A stretch of DNA of 64,000 bases from Burkholderia sp. D-99 (lineage in GTDB: Bacteria; Pseudomonadota; Gammaproteobacteria; Burkholderiales; Burkholderiaceae). The stretch lies in assembly GCF_011605345.1 (NCBI RefSeq), contig NZ_JAAOXM010000004.1:310001-374000 (forward strand). The letters run 5' to 3'. The position numbers and the translations under genes are program-made. The notes under the pieces are model-generated. The model was not told the origin of the DNA and did not search any database. It worked only from the letters and a program-made list of their open reading frames with translations. Below are positions 60,601-64,000 of this stretch, one piece after another (positions within the stretch are counted from its first letter, which is position 1; each line of letters opens with the position of its first letter).

Positions 60601-60922
60601 GCTGTGGTCTCATGAAAACGCAGTCGAACGAATCTGGAGGTGATAAGTCGATTCGAGCGACATCTCCGGACTGTTGTCGACAACAGTCCGGGACGAATGC
60701 CATGGCGGATGCAATCACTGCATCGACGCAGGCTTTCAGTGCGTTTTCGAGGGAGGCCAGGCAGCTGCGTACATTGTTCGAGTGGACTCAGTACAAGGTC
60801 GGTTGGAGCCTGCTTTCGCTACGTCAGTCAGGCACCGCGAATCGTAGCATGAACGTGCCGTGGTCATAAGAGCGGCTAACACAACCTGGATATGATGCTG
60901 CGGGCGTCGTCTCGTCTACGGC
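60601..60922. promoter_or_regulatory. Upstream region of proline dehydrogenase with 26-bp perfect palindrome
   Basis: At 60666-60691 there is a perfect palindrome without spacer; its half is CCGGACTGTTGTC, so the centre reads TTGTCGACAA. It lies 65 bp before the proline dehydrogenase start. Centres of this kind are typical of GntR-family operators, but a cruciform or transposon-related site is possible. A short open frame at 60702-60869 has no recognisable product. An IS5 end begins at 60870. Confidence 0.5.
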
Positions 60923-61298
60923 ATGGCAAGACGCAAAATCAGTAACGAATGATGGGTGGCGCTGGAGCCGCTGATTCCGGAGTTCACGCCATCGCCCAGG
61001 GGTGGTCGGCGGCACACAGTCGATGATCGCGCAGCGCTGAACGGCATCTTGTATGTATTGCAGACGGGCATTCCGTGGGAAGACCTTCCGCAGGAGTTGG
61101 GCTTCGGCAGTGGCATGACATGCTGGCGACGTCTGCGACTGGCAAGCGGCCGGCGTATGGCATCGACTGCGAGAGCACGACCAGATCGATTGGGAGCGTG
61201 CGAGCCTAGATGGAGCCAGCGTCTCCAGCCCCCGGGGGGCCAAGAAACCGGCCCCAACCCGACGGACCGAGGCAAGCTCGGATCGAAGCGACACATAA
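60870..61298 (+). mobile_element. IS5-family (IS427-like) element, left-end remnant
   Basis: It begins with a terminal-repeat-like sequence GAGCGGCTAACACAA at 60870-60884. The transposase frame opens with ATG at 60923 (MARRKISNE), hits a TGA at codon 10, then continues WVALEPLIPEFTPSPRGGRR and LNGILYVLQTGIPWEDLPQEL. One base is missing near 61137, shifting the frame, and about eight codons are absent before REHDQIDWERASLDGAS. The match ends near GKLGSKRHI at about 61297. The element is inactive. Confidence 0.82.
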
Positions 61299-61425
61299 CG
61301 CAGCGGTTTCGCGGACGCCGGCGATCGTCATCCCCGCGCGCACGACGCTGCGTTACAAGGCTGAGCCGTCAGCAAGCGGTGTCGGGTATATTCAGCACGT
61401 TCTCGATCATCAAGGTAGCCATTCA

Positions 61426-62296
61426 ATGGAATCACGACGCAAGGCAGTGGGCGTGGTCGCGCCTGCGGGTGTGCCCGATCCGGAAGGCATCGCGCGTGGC
61501 ATTGCGCTCGTCGAAAGTTGGGGCTTCGAGGTCAGGGCGGGCGCGCATCTCGGCAGCCGGTACCGCTATTTCGCCGGTACCGCCGAGGAGCGCGCGGACG
61601 ACCTGCGGCGCACCCTGATGGATCCGTCGATCGAGATCGTGTGGCTCGCGCGGGGGGGGATTCGGTTGCGCGCATTTGCTTGAGCACTTGCCCGACGAGA
61701 TCGCAACGCCAAAGACGATCATCGGCTTTTCCGACGCAACGTCACTGTTCTGCGCACTCGCGGATCGGCCCGGCGTGCGTTTGCTGCATGGTCCGACATT
61801 TCACAGTCTGGCGACCAAGGTCGACGACGCGACTCGCGCCGACATTCGCGCTGTGCTGACGGGCGACGAACGCGCCGCGCTGAGTCTGCGGCATTTGTCC
61901 GGCGCCCCTGGTGCAGTGCAGGGACGTCTGTGCGGCGGCAACGTGACGGTACTCGCGAGCGTCGCGGGTACGCGCTGGTCGCTTCGCTCACGCGACGCGA
62001 TCGTACTGCTGGAGGACGTGACGGAGTTCGGCTACCGGCTCGACCGCAGCCTGACGCAACTGCGTCTGAGCGGCGCGTTCGACGGAGCCCGTGCGTTCGT
62101 GCTCGGGCAATTCACGCGCTGCCCGATCCCGGACGGCGCGGATTTCACGCTCGAGCAGATGCTTGTCGACGTGCTGGGCGGCTTCGGCCTGCCGATCTAC
62201 TCGGGTCTGCCGATCGGACATGAACACCGCAACATCACTTGGCAATACGGCAACCAGGCTGCCATCGAGAACAGCGCGATCCGGTTCGTCGCGTAG
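61426..62296 (+). pseudogene. LD-carboxypeptidase (peptidase S66), frameshifted
   Basis: Together the two frames encode a serine peptidase of the LdcA/MccF family, about 289 residues, which cuts L,D-peptide bonds in muropeptides or detoxifies microcin-like compounds. The first frame starts MESRRKAVGVVAPAG and reads to WLARGG. A run of eight G at 61652-61659 then shifts the frame, and the second frame carries FGCAHLLEHL, the catalytic Ser motif IGFSDAT, LCGGNVTVL, LLEDVTEFGYRLDRSL and GLPIGHEHRN with the catalytic His. One G fewer restores a full-length protein. It is therefore either a recent pseudogene, a phase-variable gene or a sequencing error. Confidence 0.85.
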
Positions 62297-62512
62297 CGTC
62301 GAATCCAGAAGGACAGGAACGCGTGTTCAAAGCCGGCCGTCCCGGGCACAGGCACAAGGGCCGGTGCCCGGTCGAATACCGGAAGAGTCTCGGAATTGCG
62401 GCATATACCCGTCCAGGATTTTTGCCGTCCCGCGCCCCGCGCGGTCAAGATTCGTTGAACGCCAACACCTTGATTTCATCTGTTCCCGCAGCCTTCCATG
62501 TGTGCCAGCTTA

Positions 62513-62705
62513 GAGTCGCTAACACAAGTCATCCACGAATCTAGAGCAGATGACAGCGGCAGCCAGAGCGAGCAAAGCGGCATGAATATCGAGGCGGCGC
62601 TCGAAGCGAATCCGGAGCTTGCCGAAACCATCAAACCAGGCATGCGTGCGCTCGACGACCCAACGATGACGCCCGAGCCGCTCACTGCTTTCGATACCAC
62701 GGCAT
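62513..62705 (-). mobile_element. IS5-family (IS427-like) element, right-end remnant
   Basis: On the minus strand it encodes the C-terminus of an IS5-type transposase (RGIESSERLGRHRWVVERTH, then the tail ending ICSRFVDDLC), including the catalytic Glu region WVVERTHAW. Its stop lies inside the terminal sequence GAGTCGCTAACACAA at 62513-62527, which matches 60870-60884 at 13 of 15 positions. The rest of the element is missing. The nearby plus-strand open frame at 62498-62764 is antisense to it and not a gene. Confidence 0.82.
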
Positions 62706-62728
62706 CCTATCTCGCTCACCGACTCCTC

Positions 62729-64000
<1,272 letters not shown>

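Noticed and set aside
60702..60869. Short open frame (MADAITASTQAFSAF) between the palindrome and the IS end
   Set aside because: It has 55 codons, no recognisable family and no strong ribosome binding site. It may be a fossil start of a lost gene, but I cannot support it as a CDS.

Overview
The window is GC-rich, densely coded proteobacterial DNA. The complete pyrrolnitrin operon, several RND efflux operons, DUF4148 proteins, a T6SS VgrG module and a xylose isomerase operon with an XylR of the AraC type together point to Burkholderia, most likely the B. cepacia complex. This is inferred from gene content and I cannot name a species.

Layout. 0-1.5 kb: the end of a membrane diguanylate cyclase. 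1.6-10.2 kb: D-xylose catabolism, with xylA-xylB-xylF-xylG-xylH on the minus strand and xylR divergent. 10.3-16.1 kb: galM and a second sugar ABC transporter of the YtfQRT-YjfF type. 16.4-19.0 kb: a decayed efflux gene, then pirin, azoreductase and YceI genes, with a divergent LysR regulator and an aromatic-acid-type MFS transporter at 19.1-21.5 kb. 21.6-28.2 kb: a T6SS cargo module of VgrG, an exported propeller-like protein, a multidomain peptidoglycan hydrolase effector and a small exported protein. The module is bounded by the MFS gene on the left and a second, 5'-truncated copy of that gene on the right. 29.6-39.3 kb: two small exported proteins (one DUF4148), a permease-first RND efflux operon, its probable two-component system and a second DUF4148 gene. 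39.7-45.3 kb: prnABCD. 45.9-47.2 kb: an IS5-type transposase remnant and a LysE exporter. 47.7-57.5 kb: a small exported Pro/Val-rich protein and an MdtABC-OMF-type tripartite efflux operon with two RND pumps. 57.7-64 kb: accessory DNA with an AAA ATPase-DUF4435 fusion (candidate phage defence), a monofunctional proline dehydrogenase, IS5 remnants, a frameshifted LD-carboxypeptidase, a D-cysteine-desulfhydrase-like PLP enzyme and the 3' end of a D-Ala-D-Ala ligase.

Main results. (1) The prn segment (about 7.5 kb) lies between two direct copies of a resident ~579-bp segment. The left copy keeps DUF4148 whole and cuts the next gene, while the right copy cuts DUF4148 and keeps the next gene whole. 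This is the footprint of a single-crossover or homology-anchored insertion. (2) The VgrG module (about 7.2 kb) has the same kind of footprint, using the 3' part of the MFS gene as the repeat. (3) A 23-bp element, 20/23 identical, lies 90-91 bp upstream of both the RND operon and the response-regulator gene, in each case between that operon and a DUF4148 gene, so these genes probably form one regulon. (4) The T6SS effector combines a glucosaminidase, a LysM domain and a Cys/His amidase-like domain. (5) The AAA-DUF4435 fusion resembles a compact, one-gene form of the PARIS (AriA/AriB) or OLD architecture.
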